Assembly: GCA_026002875.1 (NCBI GenBank)
Contig: BPGE01000001.1
Coordinates: 2,542,001-2,606,000, forward strand
Reading direction: 5' to 3'
DNA: 64,000 nucleotides
Source of the DNA: Bryobacteraceae bacterium
GTDB taxonomy: Bacteria; Acidobacteriota; Terriglobia; Bryobacterales; Bryobacteraceae
Positions 9,166 to 18,213 of the stretch are shown piece after piece; within the stretch, counting starts at the first letter, position 1; each line of letters begins with the position of its first letter. The notes under the pieces are model-generated. The model did not search any database and had not been told where the DNA came from. It saw only the letters and a program-made list of their open reading frames with translations. The translations under genes were made by a program, and so were the position numbers.

Positions 9166-10620
9166 CTACTTCGTCCGCGCCGCCTCTTCCATCAGCCCGC
9201 GCTGCAGGTGGCTCCGGCTCCGGCTGTAGCTGAAGTACACCGCCAGCCCGGCGATCATCCACGCGAAGAAGGCGATCTTCGTGATCCGGTCCAGGCTGAA
9301 CATCAGCAGCAGGCAGAACAGCATGCCCAGCACAGGCACCAGCGGCACCATCGGCGTCCGGAACGGCCGCGGCGTCTCCGGATGCGTCCGCCGCATGATG
9401 ATCACCCCGGCGCACACCAGCGTGAACGCCCACAGCGTCCCCATCGAGGTCAGATTGCCCAGCTGCTGGATCGGCGTGAACGCGCCCAGCGTGGCCACGA
9501 ACACCATCAGCAGCAGGTTCGACTTCCACGGCGTCGCGAACTTCGCGTGCAGCTCGCTGAACATCTCCGGCAGCAGCCCGTCGCGCGACATCGAATAGAA
9601 CACGCGCGACTGCCCCAGCAGCATCACCAGCATCACCGACGTCAGCCCCGCCAGCGACCCCAGCTTCATCAGGAAGCCCAGCCACGGCACGCTCTTCATC
9701 CGGTCCACCGCCACCGCCAGCGGCGCCGCCACGTTCAGATCCTTGTAATTCACGACGCCCGTCAGCACCGCCGCATACAGGATGTAGAGCACCGTGCAGA
9801 TGGCCAGCGAGCCGACGATGCCGATCGGCATGTCCCGCTTCGGATTCCGCGCCTCCTGCGCCGCCGTCGACACCGCGTCGAATCCGATGTAGGCGAAAAA
9901 GATCTGCCCCGCCGCCGCCAGCACGCCCGTCCAGCCGAACTCGCCGAACTTGCCCGTCGTGTTCTCCGGCAGGAACGGCTTGTAATTGTCGTAATTGATG
10001 AAGAAATAGCCCAGCCCGATGAACAGCACCACCACCGCCAGCTTGATGGCCACGATCAGCGCGTTGAACCGCGCCGACTCCTGAATGCCGATGATCAGGA
10101 TCGTCGAAATGATCATGATGATGATCACGCTCGGCAGGTTGATCATGCCCGGAACCGGATCCCACGGCGAGTGGATCAGGTGCTCCGGCAGATGGATGCC
10201 GAACGACTCGAGAATCGACACCATGTAGCCGGACCACGACACCGACACCGTCGCCGCCCCGATCGCATACTCCAGCACCAGCGCCCAGCCGATGATCCAC
10301 GCCAGCAGCTCGCCCATCGTCGCGTAGGCGTACGTGTAGGCGCTGCCCGCCACCGGGATCATCGTGGCGAATTCGCTGTAGCAGAAGCCCGCGAAGGCGC
10401 AGGCCACCGCCGCCAGCACGAAACTGTAGACCACGGCCGGCCCGGCGTGCTGCGCCGCCGCCACGCCGGTCAGCGAAAAGATGCCGGCGCCGATGATGGC
10501 GCCAATGCCGAGCGCCACCAGCTGCGTCGCCGACAGCGTCCGCTTCAGCGAGTGGCCGTGCGCATCGGCGCTCGATTCTTTCAGGATCTTCTCAAGGGGC
10601 TTGCGGGCGAACAGACTCAT
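9166..10620 (-). CDS. APC-family amino acid permease (cationic amino acid transporter type)
   Basis: The 484-residue integral membrane protein has about 12-14 helices. The first helix carries the APC signature GIGAIIGAGIFSLTG, and a later consensus reads FFAYIGFDAVSTAAQEARNPKRDMP. These place it with the CAT/YhdG-like branch of amino acid-polyamine-organocation transporters; the substrate cannot be read from sequence. The start at 10620 has GAGGAG upstream and overlaps the stop of the preceding permease gene as ATGA, so translation is probably coupled. The C-terminus is short and basic (SRSRSHLQRG). Confidence 0.88.
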   Translation of the reverse strand: MSLFARKPLEKILKESSADAHGHSLKRTLSATQLVALGIGAIIGAGIFSLTGVAAAQHAGPAVVYSFVLAAVACAFAGFCYSEFATMIPVAGSAYTYAYATMGELLAWIIGWALVLEYAIGAATVSVSWSGYMVSILESFGIHLPEHLIHSPWDPVPGMINLPSVIIIMIISTILIIGIQESARFNALIVAIKLAVVVLFIGLGYFFINYDNYKPFLPENTTGKFGEFGWTGVLAAAGQIFFAYIGFDAVSTAAQEARNPKRDMPIGIVGSLAICTVLYILYAAVLTGVVNYKDLNVAAPLAVAVDRMKSVPWLGFLMKLGSLAGLTSVMLVMLLGQSRVFYSMSRDGLLPEMFSELHAKFATPWKSNLLLMVFVATLGAFTPIQQLGNLTSMGTLWAFTLVCAGVIIMRRTHPETPRPFRTPMVPLVPVLGMLFCLLLMFSLDRITKIAFFAWMIAGLAVYFSYSRSRSHLQRGLMEEAARTK

Positions 10621-12029
10621 GCCTCGCTCCTCAGGCTGGAATCGCGCCGCTTCCGCCACGCCAGATAGACCGGGATGCCCGTCAGCACGATCAGCAGGCC
10701 GGGCCATGTATAGCTGGGCTTGTACAGAAGCAGCATCAGTTCGATGAACGCCGCCGCCGCGATATAGGCCGCAGGCAGCAGCGGATAGCCGAAGGCGCGG
10801 TAGGGCCTCTCGGCGTCAGGGCGCGTGCGCCGGAGCACGAACAGCCCTGCGATCGTCAGAATGTAAAACAGCAAAACAGCGAAGATAACATAGTCCAGCA
10901 GATCGCTGTAACGGCCCGTCAGCGTCAGGAACGCCGCCCACGCCCCCTGCATCCACAGGCTGTGGTTCGGCGTGTGGCTCTTCCCGTTCACCCGCCCTGC
11001 CGCCTCGAAGAAGAGCCCGTCGCGCGCCATCGCATAATACACGCGCGCCCCCGCGAAGATCATTCCGTTCAGGCACCCGAACGTCGACACCATCACCGCC
11101 AGCGCCATCACCTGCGTCGCCGCCGGCCCCAGTATCTGTCCGATCGCCGCCGTCGCCACGCGGTCTTCCGGCGCGTTCTGGATCGCTTCCAGCGGCAGCG
11201 CCATCATGTAGACGAAATTGCACGCCAGATAGATCACCGACACGATGCCCACGCCCAGCGCCAGCGACAGCGGCAGATTGCGTTTCGGGTTCTTCACCTC
11301 GCCCGCCGTGAACGTCACGTTGTTCCAGGCGTCCGAGCTGAACAACGCTCCCACCATCGCCACCGCCGTCAGCCGCACCGCGTCCCAGGCGCTGAAAGGA
11401 ACCTCCCAGAACCGCCCGAAATTGCGCTCGATCGCCTCCGGCTGCCGCGCGAAGAACACGCCCGCTGCGATCAGCCCCGCCAGCGCGCCGATCTTCGCAA
11501 TCGTGAAAATGTTCTGCACGCGCGCCCCGGCTTCGATGCCCCGCGTGTTGTGCCACGTCAGCGCCAGGATCAGCCCGATCGCCACCAGCATCTGCGTGTT
11601 GATCCCCGCCGGTCCGATCTTCACCAGCCACGCATCCGCCGACACCGCCGGCGCGAAGACGCCCAGAAACTTCGCAAACGCCACCGCCACCGCCGCCAGC
11701 GTGCCGCACTGAATCACCGCGAACAGCGTCCAGCCGTACAGAAACCCCCACAACGGTCCGAACGCCTCCCGCAGGTACACATACTGCCCGCCCGCGCGCG
11801 GCATCATTGCCGCCAGCTCCCCGTAGCTCAGCGCCGCGATCATCGTCAGCACCGCAGTCGCCGCCCATGTCGACATCAGCAGCACGGGCGAACCAACCTG
11901 CCTCGCGATGTCCGCCGAAACGATGAACACGCCGCTGCCGATCATCGAGCCCATGACGATCGTCGTCGAGTCCAGCAGCCCCAGCCTCTGAACCAGCCCC
12001 GGCTGCGTCACCGTGTCAGTGCGATCCAT
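10617..12029 (-). CDS. APC-family amino acid permease (L-type/serine-threonine exchanger-like)
   Basis: The 470-residue, 12-helix transporter has an APC start LLDSTTIVMGSMIGSGVFIVS and the internal consensus SSDAWNNVTFTAGEVKNPKRNLP, closer to the LAT/SteT branch than to its downstream neighbour. The ATG at 12029 lies inside the 3' end of thiE (22-nt overlap), and the stop overlaps the next permease gene as ATGA, giving the order thiE - permease - permease. The substrate is unknown. The position behind thiE may reflect shared expression rather than thiamine transport. Confidence 0.87.
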   Translation of the reverse strand: MDRTDTVTQPGLVQRLGLLDSTTIVMGSMIGSGVFIVSADIARQVGSPVLLMSTWAATAVLTMIAALSYGELAAMMPRAGGQYVYLREAFGPLWGFLYGWTLFAVIQCGTLAAVAVAFAKFLGVFAPAVSADAWLVKIGPAGINTQMLVAIGLILALTWHNTRGIEAGARVQNIFTIAKIGALAGLIAAGVFFARQPEAIERNFGRFWEVPFSAWDAVRLTAVAMVGALFSSDAWNNVTFTAGEVKNPKRNLPLSLALGVGIVSVIYLACNFVYMMALPLEAIQNAPEDRVATAAIGQILGPAATQVMALAVMVSTFGCLNGMIFAGARVYYAMARDGLFFEAAGRVNGKSHTPNHSLWMQGAWAAFLTLTGRYSDLLDYVIFAVLLFYILTIAGLFVLRRTRPDAERPYRAFGYPLLPAAYIAAAAFIELMLLLYKPSYTWPGLLIVLTGIPVYLAWRKRRDSSLRSEA

Positions 12030-12640
12030 TCTTCCATGCGCTCCCTGACCGTCGCCTTCGTCATCTCCGCAGGCATCAGGTCCCCGATCACGGCGATCGA
12101 GTCGATCCCCGTGCGCAGCACCGCCCGCGCCCGCTCCCGCGTGATGCCTCCGATCGCCACCAGCGGCTTGTTCGTCAGCGCCCGCAATCCGGGCAAGCGC
12201 TCCAGCCCCAGCGCAGGGTCCGGGTTTTCTTTCGAGAGCGTCTCGAACACCGGTCCGATGGCCAGATAGTCCGCCGGCTCCGCCGCCGCGGCGCGCAACT
12301 GTTCTTCGTTGTGCGTCGAGAAGCCGAGAATCCGTTCCTCGCCCAGGACCCGCCGCGCGAGCCGCGGCGGCAGATCGTTCTGCCCGAGATGCACCCCCGC
12401 ATCCAGAAGCGCTGCAATGTCGGCCCGGTCGTCGATCACCAGCCGCGCCCCCGCGCGCAGGCATAAAACGGCCAGCTGCGAAGCCGTTTCAAACACGGCG
12501 CGCGAATAATGTCCTTTGTGCCGCAGCTGCAGAACGCGCGCGCCGCCTTCCAGCAGCGCTTCGGCGAACCACAGCGGATCCCGGCCCCGCCGCGCCAGCG
12601 CGCCCGTGTCCACGATCGGATAGACCCTCGGAAGCTCCAT
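12008..12640 (-). CDS. thiE: Thiamine phosphate synthase
   Basis: ThiE joins HMP-PP and thiazole phosphate to make thiamine phosphate in the cytoplasm. The 210-residue product has the TIM-barrel landmarks of the family: PIVDTG at the start, GARVLQLRHKG (normally QLR.K), RLVIDDRADIAALLDAGVHLGQNDLP, and YLAIGPVFETLSKENPDPALGLE. The last of these is the phosphate/Mg region, and it is followed by PLVAIGGIT. The ATG at 12640 gives the normal family length. A further in-frame ATG at 12688, which has a GGAGG upstream, would add 16 residues and cannot be excluded. No THI-box riboswitch was recognised upstream. Confidence 0.9.
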   Translation of the reverse strand: MELPRVYPIVDTGALARRGRDPLWFAEALLEGGARVLQLRHKGHYSRAVFETASQLAVLCLRAGARLVIDDRADIAALLDAGVHLGQNDLPPRLARRVLGEERILGFSTHNEEQLRAAAAEPADYLAIGPVFETLSKENPDPALGLERLPGLRALTNKPLVAIGGITRERARAVLRTGIDSIAVIGDLMPAEMTKATVRERMEEWIALTR

Positions 12641-12734
12641 GAAAAAGGGGACAGGAACACAATACCCCTTTTCCGCCCCCTCCCGCATCCCGCCCTCCGG
12701 CCGCGCACAACAGCTTCCTCCGGCGACCGGCAGC

Positions 12735-12797
12735 TAGGTCTTCCCGCACGGATTCCCCCCTCGCGCTCGCGCGAGGGCTGCATCCCGACCGTGCTCA
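12735..12797 (-). repeat. Solitary copy of the ~62-bp palindromic repeat
   Basis: Read on the minus strand, this is one unit of the family forming the arrays near 48 and 59 kb: ACGGTCGGGATGCAG, then the hairpin CCCTCGCGC-GA-GCGCGAGGG (12758-12777), then GGGGGAATCCGT. It lies in the 375-bp gap between thiE and the PEP-CTERM gene, in the opposite orientation to both arrays. Confidence 0.85.
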
Positions 12798-12939
12798 CCG
12801 GGACCGCCGGAGCGGGCGGTTCCTGGCCCGGTCTCCGCCACGCAGACGATTTTCGGGGCAGCGGCCACAGCCCCCCTCTCAACCCCACCCATCGGGAGGA
12901 AACGCCACCCGAATCCGCAGGCCCCCGGGCCGCCACCCC

Positions 12940-12977
12940 AAAAAAGAGTTGCGGCAGGCGCTTCACGCGCCCGCCGC
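12940..12977 (-). terminator. Intrinsic terminator after the PEP-CTERM gene
   Basis: On the minus strand an 11-bp stem (GCGGCGGGCGC / GCGCCTGCCGC, one G-T pair) with loop GTGAA is followed by AACTCTTTTTT, about 40 nt after the stop codon at 13016. Confidence 0.85.
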
Positions 12978-13015
12978 ACTCACGGACAGACCGGCTCTGT
13001 GCCGTGCAAAAAGCC

Positions 13016-13759
13016 TTATGCCTTCGCCCTGCGCCTGCGGATCAGCCCGAGACCCGCAAGCCCCGCTCCGATCAGCATCATGCTTGCCGGCTCAGGAATC
13101 GGCTGGGGGTTGTCAGGTTCGCGCGCCGTCAGCCTGCCATACAGCCCGATGATGTTGTTCGCGTTCTCCTGGCTGATGAAGTTGCTCGCCAGCGTGGCGC
13201 CGCCGTCGTTGGAAAAACCGAGCAGCTCGAGCACATAGTCCACTCCGCCGATCGAAAACGCGCTGGACGTCGCCAGGTTCGTAAACGTGATCTGGTCCGC
13301 GCACGGATTGCCCGGCGTGGACGGATATGCGCAAGGCGCCTCGTTCGGCGTCTCGTCGATCAGGAACTGGAAGCTGAACGGCCCTTCGCTCACCGGGTTG
13401 CCATCGATGCTCAGGCTGACGCCGAGGTTCAGCCGGGTCGATGTCGCCGCGGTTCCCAGGTTGATGGGGCGGTTATAGTGTTGCAGGTTGCCGATCAGGA
13501 AGGGCGACATCAATGGAATTGAAGGAGACGATGCGCCCTGGAATCCCAGCCCGCTGCGGCCGGCGCTCGTGGCCGCTACGCCCCAAAGAACCCTGTTATA
13601 CCCGCCGGAAACCGTGTTTTCCGTGATGTTGGTTCCGCCAGTTGTGTCGGACCAGACGCCGACGACAGCATCCAGTGAAATCGTCGTCCCCATGGCCGTG
13701 GAACCCACGCCCAGGCTGAGACAAATCACCGTCAGCAGAATCTTGAATGCTGTTTTCAC
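13016..13759 (-). CDS. PEP-CTERM sorting domain protein, choice-of-anchor-type domain
   Basis: The 247-residue protein starts at a GTG preceded by AAAGGAGG and has a signal peptide (MKTAFKILLTVICLSLGVGSTAMG). The C-terminus is a PEP-CTERM tripartite signal: PIPEPASMM, a hydrophobic helix (LIGAGLAGLGLI) and RRRRAKA. Such proteins are exported, processed by an exosortase and linked to exopolysaccharide-producing bacteria. The body (GVWSDTTGGTNI, VLWGVAA, GNLQHYNRPINLGTAA) resembles the choice-of-anchor K domain; this is from memory of the family pattern. No exosortase gene is in the window. It has its own terminator at 12940-12977. Confidence 0.9.
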   Translation of the reverse strand: MKTAFKILLTVICLSLGVGSTAMGTTISLDAVVGVWSDTTGGTNITENTVSGGYNRVLWGVAATSAGRSGLGFQGASSPSIPLMSPFLIGNLQHYNRPINLGTAATSTRLNLGVSLSIDGNPVSEGPFSFQFLIDETPNEAPCAYPSTPGNPCADQITFTNLATSSAFSIGGVDYVLELLGFSNDGGATLASNFISQENANNIIGLYGRLTAREPDNPQPIPEPASMMLIGAGLAGLGLIRRRRAKA

Positions 13760-14107
13760 TTCTCCTCCTTTGCGATCGCCTTCCCGGATCTTCTCCAGGC
13801 GGCAGAGGGCTGAGTTTCCCCAGCTCGTCCTGGTCTTACGCTAAAGGAGCATGTTGAATTCTCCTGTAGGACTTTCCACAAACCCGTACTGGCGCATCCG
13901 TCAGCGGAGAGCCCTCCGGCTGAACCCGGGACCGGTACCGGCTCGCCGCACAACCTCGGAACCAACTCGAAACAAAGGGATAAATGACCGCCGGCAGTCA
14001 CGTCCGCGCGCGGGAGAAGGATCTGCCGGTACCAGGACTGAAACCGTCAGTTAGAGGCAAGAAATGGTCAGGACAGCCGCAAAATCTGGCGTGGCGCCGC
14101 TGAAACC
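13760..14107. other. 348-bp intergenic region upstream of the PEP-CTERM gene
   Basis: No ORF with coding character or RNA gene is evident. It carries the AAAGGAGG SD of the PEP-CTERM gene next to its GTG start and a perfect palindrome CCGGTACCGG at 13932-13941. A promoter for the PEP-CTERM gene should be here, but I could not identify a convincing -35/-10 pair. Confidence 0.5.
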
Positions 14108-15832
14108 TCACCGCCCGGGGCGGCTCCATTCGATTTCGCGGAGATCCCGCCGGATCTCCTCCGCCTGCCCCTGCGCCGTGTTCAGCACCTGCTCCACCGT
14201 GTGAATCAGCGACTCCAGCCGCCTCTTCGCCTCCGCCAGCAGCGAGCTGCACGCCCCGCCGATGGCGTCGTTCCACTGCGACGTCAGCCGCGCCAGGTTG
14301 ATCTCCACCGCCCGCTCGATCTTGTGCCGGAAGTGCCGACGCACCAGCCCCCCGAACACCGCCATGGGAATCGCCCACGACAGCAGCTCCCAGTTGCGGT
14401 CGAAGATCCGCCCCACGCGGATGTCCGGCTCCCGCGGCTCGGCCACCTGCATCTCCACCTGAGACGTTTTCAGCGGCACGCCCAGCGTCTCCAGCATCTT
14501 CTCCGACAGCCGGTTGCGGAAGTCCTGCAGCGACTGCGACAACTGCCGGCTCACCCGCTTCACCGGCTCGAGAAACTCCTGCCGGCGCCCCGCCGAAACC
14601 GCCGCCAGCTCCCGCCGCAGCGCCCCGTCCAGCCACTCCTCAAACCGGTCCATCGACGTCTGCAGGCTTGACGTCCAGGCCGGATACTGCCGCTCGAACT
14701 CACCGAGCAGCCGTTGCGTGATCGGATTCATCTCCGGCCGCAGACGGCTCTCGATCACCGTCCGCGCCCCGCCCGTGGCATGACGCACAATCAGCTCCAG
14801 CCCCAGCCGCGTGTCCTCCAGCGCCGCCTTCTCGCCCAGCACCTTCCGCCGCAGCGCTTCCCTCTCGCTCTCGGCATGCTCGGCCGCCTTCAGCGCCACC
14901 CGCAGGTACTCCGCCGTCTCCTCGGCCAGCGAACCGATCTTGTGCTCGAGAATCTCCTCCCACTGCGCCCTGCCGTCCTTGCGCAGCCGGTCCAGAAGCT
15001 CGCTTTCGATCCTCTCCCGGCAGGACTCGAAGCCCGGCCGGGACGAATACGGATACACGGGCAGCCCGCCGTCCCACCGCGCCGCCAGCTGACGCCGTAC
15101 GAACTCCTCCACCTGCCGCCGCCCGTCTTCATCCACGATGTCCACCTTCGTCAGCAGCAGCGCGATCCGCGGCGTGTAACGCTCCAGCTCGGCGATGAGT
15201 TCGATGTCATGCTGCGTCAGCGGCGGATCCACGCTCACCGCCACCAGCGCCAGCCCCACGTTCGGCAGCCAGTCGCGCGACGCTTCCGTGTTGTGTTCGA
15301 ACACGCTCTCCATGCCAGGCGTGTCCACGAACCGCAGTCCGCGCCACCGCTCCATCTCTGGCAGCCACACGCGCACCCGCGCCACGCCCCTGCGGTTGCC
15401 CGGGTTGAGGCTTTCATCGACAAACTCGCCCAGCCCGCTCACCGGAACTTCCTCGCGGCGTCCGTCGAGAAACTCGATCTCCGCCCGCTCCGGTTTCCCG
15501 TATTCGATTTCGGTCACGACGCTCGTCACCGGAATCACGCCCACCGGCAGCAGCGGCCGGCCCACCAGATCGTTCAGAAACGTCGTCTTCCCTGCCTTGA
15601 ATCGCCCCAGAACCGCCACATTCACCGCCCGCTCCGCAGCGAATTGGCGGCAGCTTTGCAGGAAATCCTCGAGCGCTTCCAGCCGGTATTTCCCGATCAG
15701 GGACTCGATCAGGTCCAGCAGGCCCGCCTGTCCGTCATGGTTGCCTCTGGACGCGCCTCCCGGTGCCTGCTCGTCCTGTCCGGCAGCCTCCCCGCCTTGT
15801 CTGGCCCTGTCTTCCGCCCTGCGATCCATCAT
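14108..15832 (-). CDS. Dynamin-family GTPase
   Basis: The 574-residue protein is a large GTPase of the bacterial dynamin-like type. Visible motifs are the P-loop GRFKAGKTT (residues 76-84), a switch-I-like PVTSVVTEI, G3 DTPG (170-173) and G4 TKVD (228-231). Long helical, heptad-rich segments follow. A hydrophobic stretch (LLSWAIPMAVFGGLV) about 100 residues before the C-terminus could insert into a membrane. Bacterial dynamins act in membrane remodelling, fusion or stress repair; which applies here is unknown. The start uses GAGG seven bases upstream; a second ATG follows immediately. It precedes the hydrogenase protease gene on the same strand, but the gap has no clear coupling. Confidence 0.88.
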   Translation of the reverse strand: MMDRRAEDRARQGGEAAGQDEQAPGGASRGNHDGQAGLLDLIESLIGKYRLEALEDFLQSCRQFAAERAVNVAVLGRFKAGKTTFLNDLVGRPLLPVGVIPVTSVVTEIEYGKPERAEIEFLDGRREEVPVSGLGEFVDESLNPGNRRGVARVRVWLPEMERWRGLRFVDTPGMESVFEHNTEASRDWLPNVGLALVAVSVDPPLTQHDIELIAELERYTPRIALLLTKVDIVDEDGRRQVEEFVRRQLAARWDGGLPVYPYSSRPGFESCRERIESELLDRLRKDGRAQWEEILEHKIGSLAEETAEYLRVALKAAEHAESEREALRRKVLGEKAALEDTRLGLELIVRHATGGARTVIESRLRPEMNPITQRLLGEFERQYPAWTSSLQTSMDRFEEWLDGALRRELAAVSAGRRQEFLEPVKRVSRQLSQSLQDFRNRLSEKMLETLGVPLKTSQVEMQVAEPREPDIRVGRIFDRNWELLSWAIPMAVFGGLVRRHFRHKIERAVEINLARLTSQWNDAIGGACSSLLAEAKRRLESLIHTVEQVLNTAQGQAEEIRRDLREIEWSRPGR

Positions 15833-15938
15833 CGAGTGGCCTCGTCCGATTCAGCCCGCGCCCGGGCATTGCTCAGGAGTCATTGGCCGTCCGGAACGGC
15901 GGTTCAGGGCGGACTCCACCGCCACTCCTTCCATTATC

Positions 15939-16409
15939 TCAAACCCCCCAGCCGCCCACCTCATCCAGCACAAGCCGGATCAGCCCTGGCAGGGCCCGCG
16001 CGCAGGTTTCCGACGGCTCCATCGCCGGCGCCAGACTCTCCGGCTCCATGCCGGTCAGGACCACCCGCGCGGGCAGCACGCCCAGCGCACGCGCCTGGTC
16101 CAGCGTCTCCGCCACGCCGAACTCGTGCAACGAAAGCGGCCGCGCCGCGGCCGCGAGGTCGTCCCGGGAACGGATCTCCAGCCGGTATACGTCTCCCGGC
16201 CGCCCGCCGCCCCGCACCGCATCCACCAGAATCAGCCTGCCGTATCCCGCCAGTTCGCCCAGCAGTCCATCGAGCGCCGTGCCCGCATCCACGGCGTCCA
16301 CGCCGGCGGGCAGGCCCTGCGCCATCAGCGCGCGCACGGCATGCACTCCGATCCCTTCGTCGCCCAGCAGGATGTTGCCCGCGCCGGCGATCAGCGTTCT
16401 CTTCTCCAT
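15939..16409 (-). CDS. [NiFe]-hydrogenase maturation endopeptidase (cluster 1)
   Basis: The 156-residue HyaD/HybD-type protease removes the C-terminal tail of the hydrogenase large subunit after nickel insertion. It shows the start GAGNILLGDEGIGVHAVR with the nickel-sensing Glu/Asp, the central VDAGTALDGLL with its conserved Asp, and SLHEFGVAETL with the family His. It begins 6 bp after the large-subunit stop in the same operon. Its presumed substrate is the cluster 1 large subunit, whose tail after DPCIACAVH is intact. With the small subunit disrupted upstream, this gene may be expressed but have no productive target. Confidence 0.93.
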   Translation of the reverse strand: MEKRTLIAGAGNILLGDEGIGVHAVRALMAQGLPAGVDAVDAGTALDGLLGELAGYGRLILVDAVRGGGRPGDVYRLEIRSRDDLAAAARPLSLHEFGVAETLDQARALGVLPARVVLTGMEPESLAPAMEPSETCARALPGLIRLVLDEVGGWGV

Positions 16410-16415
16410 GCCTGC

Positions 16416-17900
16416 TCAGACCACGCGCGCCTCGGCCAGCAGCCGCCCGCGCGGCGTTACCAGATGCACGGCGCAGGCGATGCACGGATCGAAGGAACGC
16501 ACGATCCGCGCCACGGCGAACGGGTTGGTCGTGTCCTCCACCGGCGCGCCGATCAGCGCCTCCTCGATAGGCCCGGGCTGGCCCTTGCTGTCGTGCGGAG
16601 AGGCGTTCCACGTCGTCGGCACCACTGCCTGGTACCGCTCGATCTTCTGACCGCGGATCGAGATCCAGTGGCCCAGAGCGCCGCGCGATGCATCCCACAG
16701 TCCCATGCCCGTCGCCGACTCCGGCATCTTGTGACCCACGGCCACCGGCTCGTCCAGCTTGATCTGAAGCACCCAGTCCGCCATGGCGTCGGCGAGCACT
16801 TTTGTCTCCAGCGCCCGCGCCAGATGGCGGCCCATCACCGAGTACAGGTTCTCGCGCTTCAGCCGCAATTGGGCCAGGGCGCTGTCCAGGGCTTTCGACA
16901 GCGCAGGGTTCGCGCCATCGGCGGTATTCACGATGGCCCTCGCCAGCGGACCGACTTCGTAGGCTGCGCCGTCATAACGGGGCGCCTTCAGCCAGCTATA
17001 GGCGCCGGCCTTGTTCCGGTCGGGTTCGGTGGTCTCTTTCGAGGGATGCGCCGGCGCTGCCCCCCGGTACCAGGCGCAGTGGACGTCCTCGGCGATCTTG
17101 GATGGATCCACAGGCAGGCGCCTGCCGTCGGCGACGCGTCCCATCTGGAAAAACCGCGCACGCCTGGCCACGTCCGGCTCCGAGTCCTGATCAAAAGCCC
17201 CGTACGTCAGGAACCGGCGGCAACCCCGGCCGATTTCCGCGTAATCCCGGTACACGCCGGCGATCGTCAGCACGTCGGGGATGTAGACGTTGTCGATGAA
17301 CTCCCGCAGCTCTTTCAGCCGCCACAGGAAGGTGGTCACCTTGTCCACCGCCGGCGTCACCGTCACGCCGCCGGGGACTACCGAGGCGCAATGCGGCATT
17401 TTTCCGGAAAATACCGCCGACATTTCGTGCGCTTTCAGCCGGATGTGCAGCGCCTGCACGTAGTGGCTCACAATCTCCTGGCTGACTTTGTCCGGAAGGC
17501 GGTAGTCGGCTTCAAACCTCGGAATGAAGGGAGGAAATTCCGGGCCGCGCACATAATCGAGCGCCGCCAGATGGTAGAAATGCAGGATGTGCGACTGGAT
17601 ATAGTTCGCGCCCTGGATCAGATTCCGGATGATCCGGCCGTTGTGCGGCGGCACGACGCCGAGAGCATTGTCCAGGCACTGAGCGCTGGCCAGCGCATGC
17701 GCCGTCGGGCAGACGCCGCAGAACCGCTGCGTGATCTGCACGGCGTCGAGCGGATCGCGTCCCGCGAGGATCTGCTCGAATCCCCGGTAGAGCGTGCCGG
17801 CGCACTTCGCCTCCACTACCTTTCCGCCGTCCACCACCGCCTCGATGCCCAGATGTCCTTCGATTCGCGTCAGCGGATCGACGATGACTTTCGCCGGCAT
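16416..17900 (-). CDS. [NiFe]-hydrogenase large subunit (cluster 1)
   Basis: The 494-residue large subunit carries the Ni-Fe(CN)2CO active site. Both ligand motifs are present: QITQRFCGVCPTAHA (L1, about residues 56-70) and DPCIACAVH near the C-terminus (L2), followed by a 15-residue tail to be cleaved after His. The N-terminus VDPLTRIEGHLGIE is typical of group 1 respiratory uptake enzymes. It starts 3 nt downstream of the broken small-subunit gene and is followed by its maturation protease. The coding frame is intact and highly similar throughout to the cluster 2 copy, so decay has not reached this gene. Without its small subunit it should lack an electron path and Tat co-export, unless it pairs with the cluster 2 subunit. 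Confidence 0.94.
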   Translation of the reverse strand: MPAKVIVDPLTRIEGHLGIEAVVDGGKVVEAKCAGTLYRGFEQILAGRDPLDAVQITQRFCGVCPTAHALASAQCLDNALGVVPPHNGRIIRNLIQGANYIQSHILHFYHLAALDYVRGPEFPPFIPRFEADYRLPDKVSQEIVSHYVQALHIRLKAHEMSAVFSGKMPHCASVVPGGVTVTPAVDKVTTFLWRLKELREFIDNVYIPDVLTIAGVYRDYAEIGRGCRRFLTYGAFDQDSEPDVARRARFFQMGRVADGRRLPVDPSKIAEDVHCAWYRGAAPAHPSKETTEPDRNKAGAYSWLKAPRYDGAAYEVGPLARAIVNTADGANPALSKALDSALAQLRLKRENLYSVMGRHLARALETKVLADAMADWVLQIKLDEPVAVGHKMPESATGMGLWDASRGALGHWISIRGQKIERYQAVVPTTWNASPHDSKGQPGPIEEALIGAPVEDTTNPFAVARIVRSFDPCIACAVHLVTPRGRLLAEARVV

Positions 17901-18112
17901 GGCTTACCTCCTCTGATACAGCGGGGAGTGCGCGTCCGGGAAACCCGGCTCCGTGCACCCCATGCAGGGCGCATTGGCGTTGATGCACCAGTTGACGCCG
18001 CTGTTCCATTGCCGGATCGGGCAGTCTGCGTGCGTGAACGGCCCCTTGCAGCCGATCTCCAGCATGCAGCCCACTTCGCCGAATTTCGTGGCGAAGATTC
18101 CGTCATCCAGAT

Positions 18113-18131
18113 CACTCTTGTCCAAATTAGC
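18113..18131 (+). repeat. Left terminal inverted repeat of the IS4-family element
   Basis: CACTCTTGTCCAAATTAGC directly follows the left target-duplication copy CATCCAGAT (18104-18112). Confidence 0.92.
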
Positions 18132-18213
18132 TTTTGACCAGTGAGGCGGCGGCTCTGGTAGGTTGAGTGAGGTTTCGCCAGAAGCCCATTCAGCCGGTCA
18201 GGAGGCCACCGCC

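Noticed and set aside
12640-12735. THI-box riboswitch before thiE
   Set aside because: The conserved CUGAGA and ACCUGAUC-type segments are absent from the short upstream region.
13760-14107. Cyclic-di-GMP (GEMM) or other riboswitch upstream of the PEP-CTERM gene
   Set aside because: The conserved GEMM core could not be matched on either strand.
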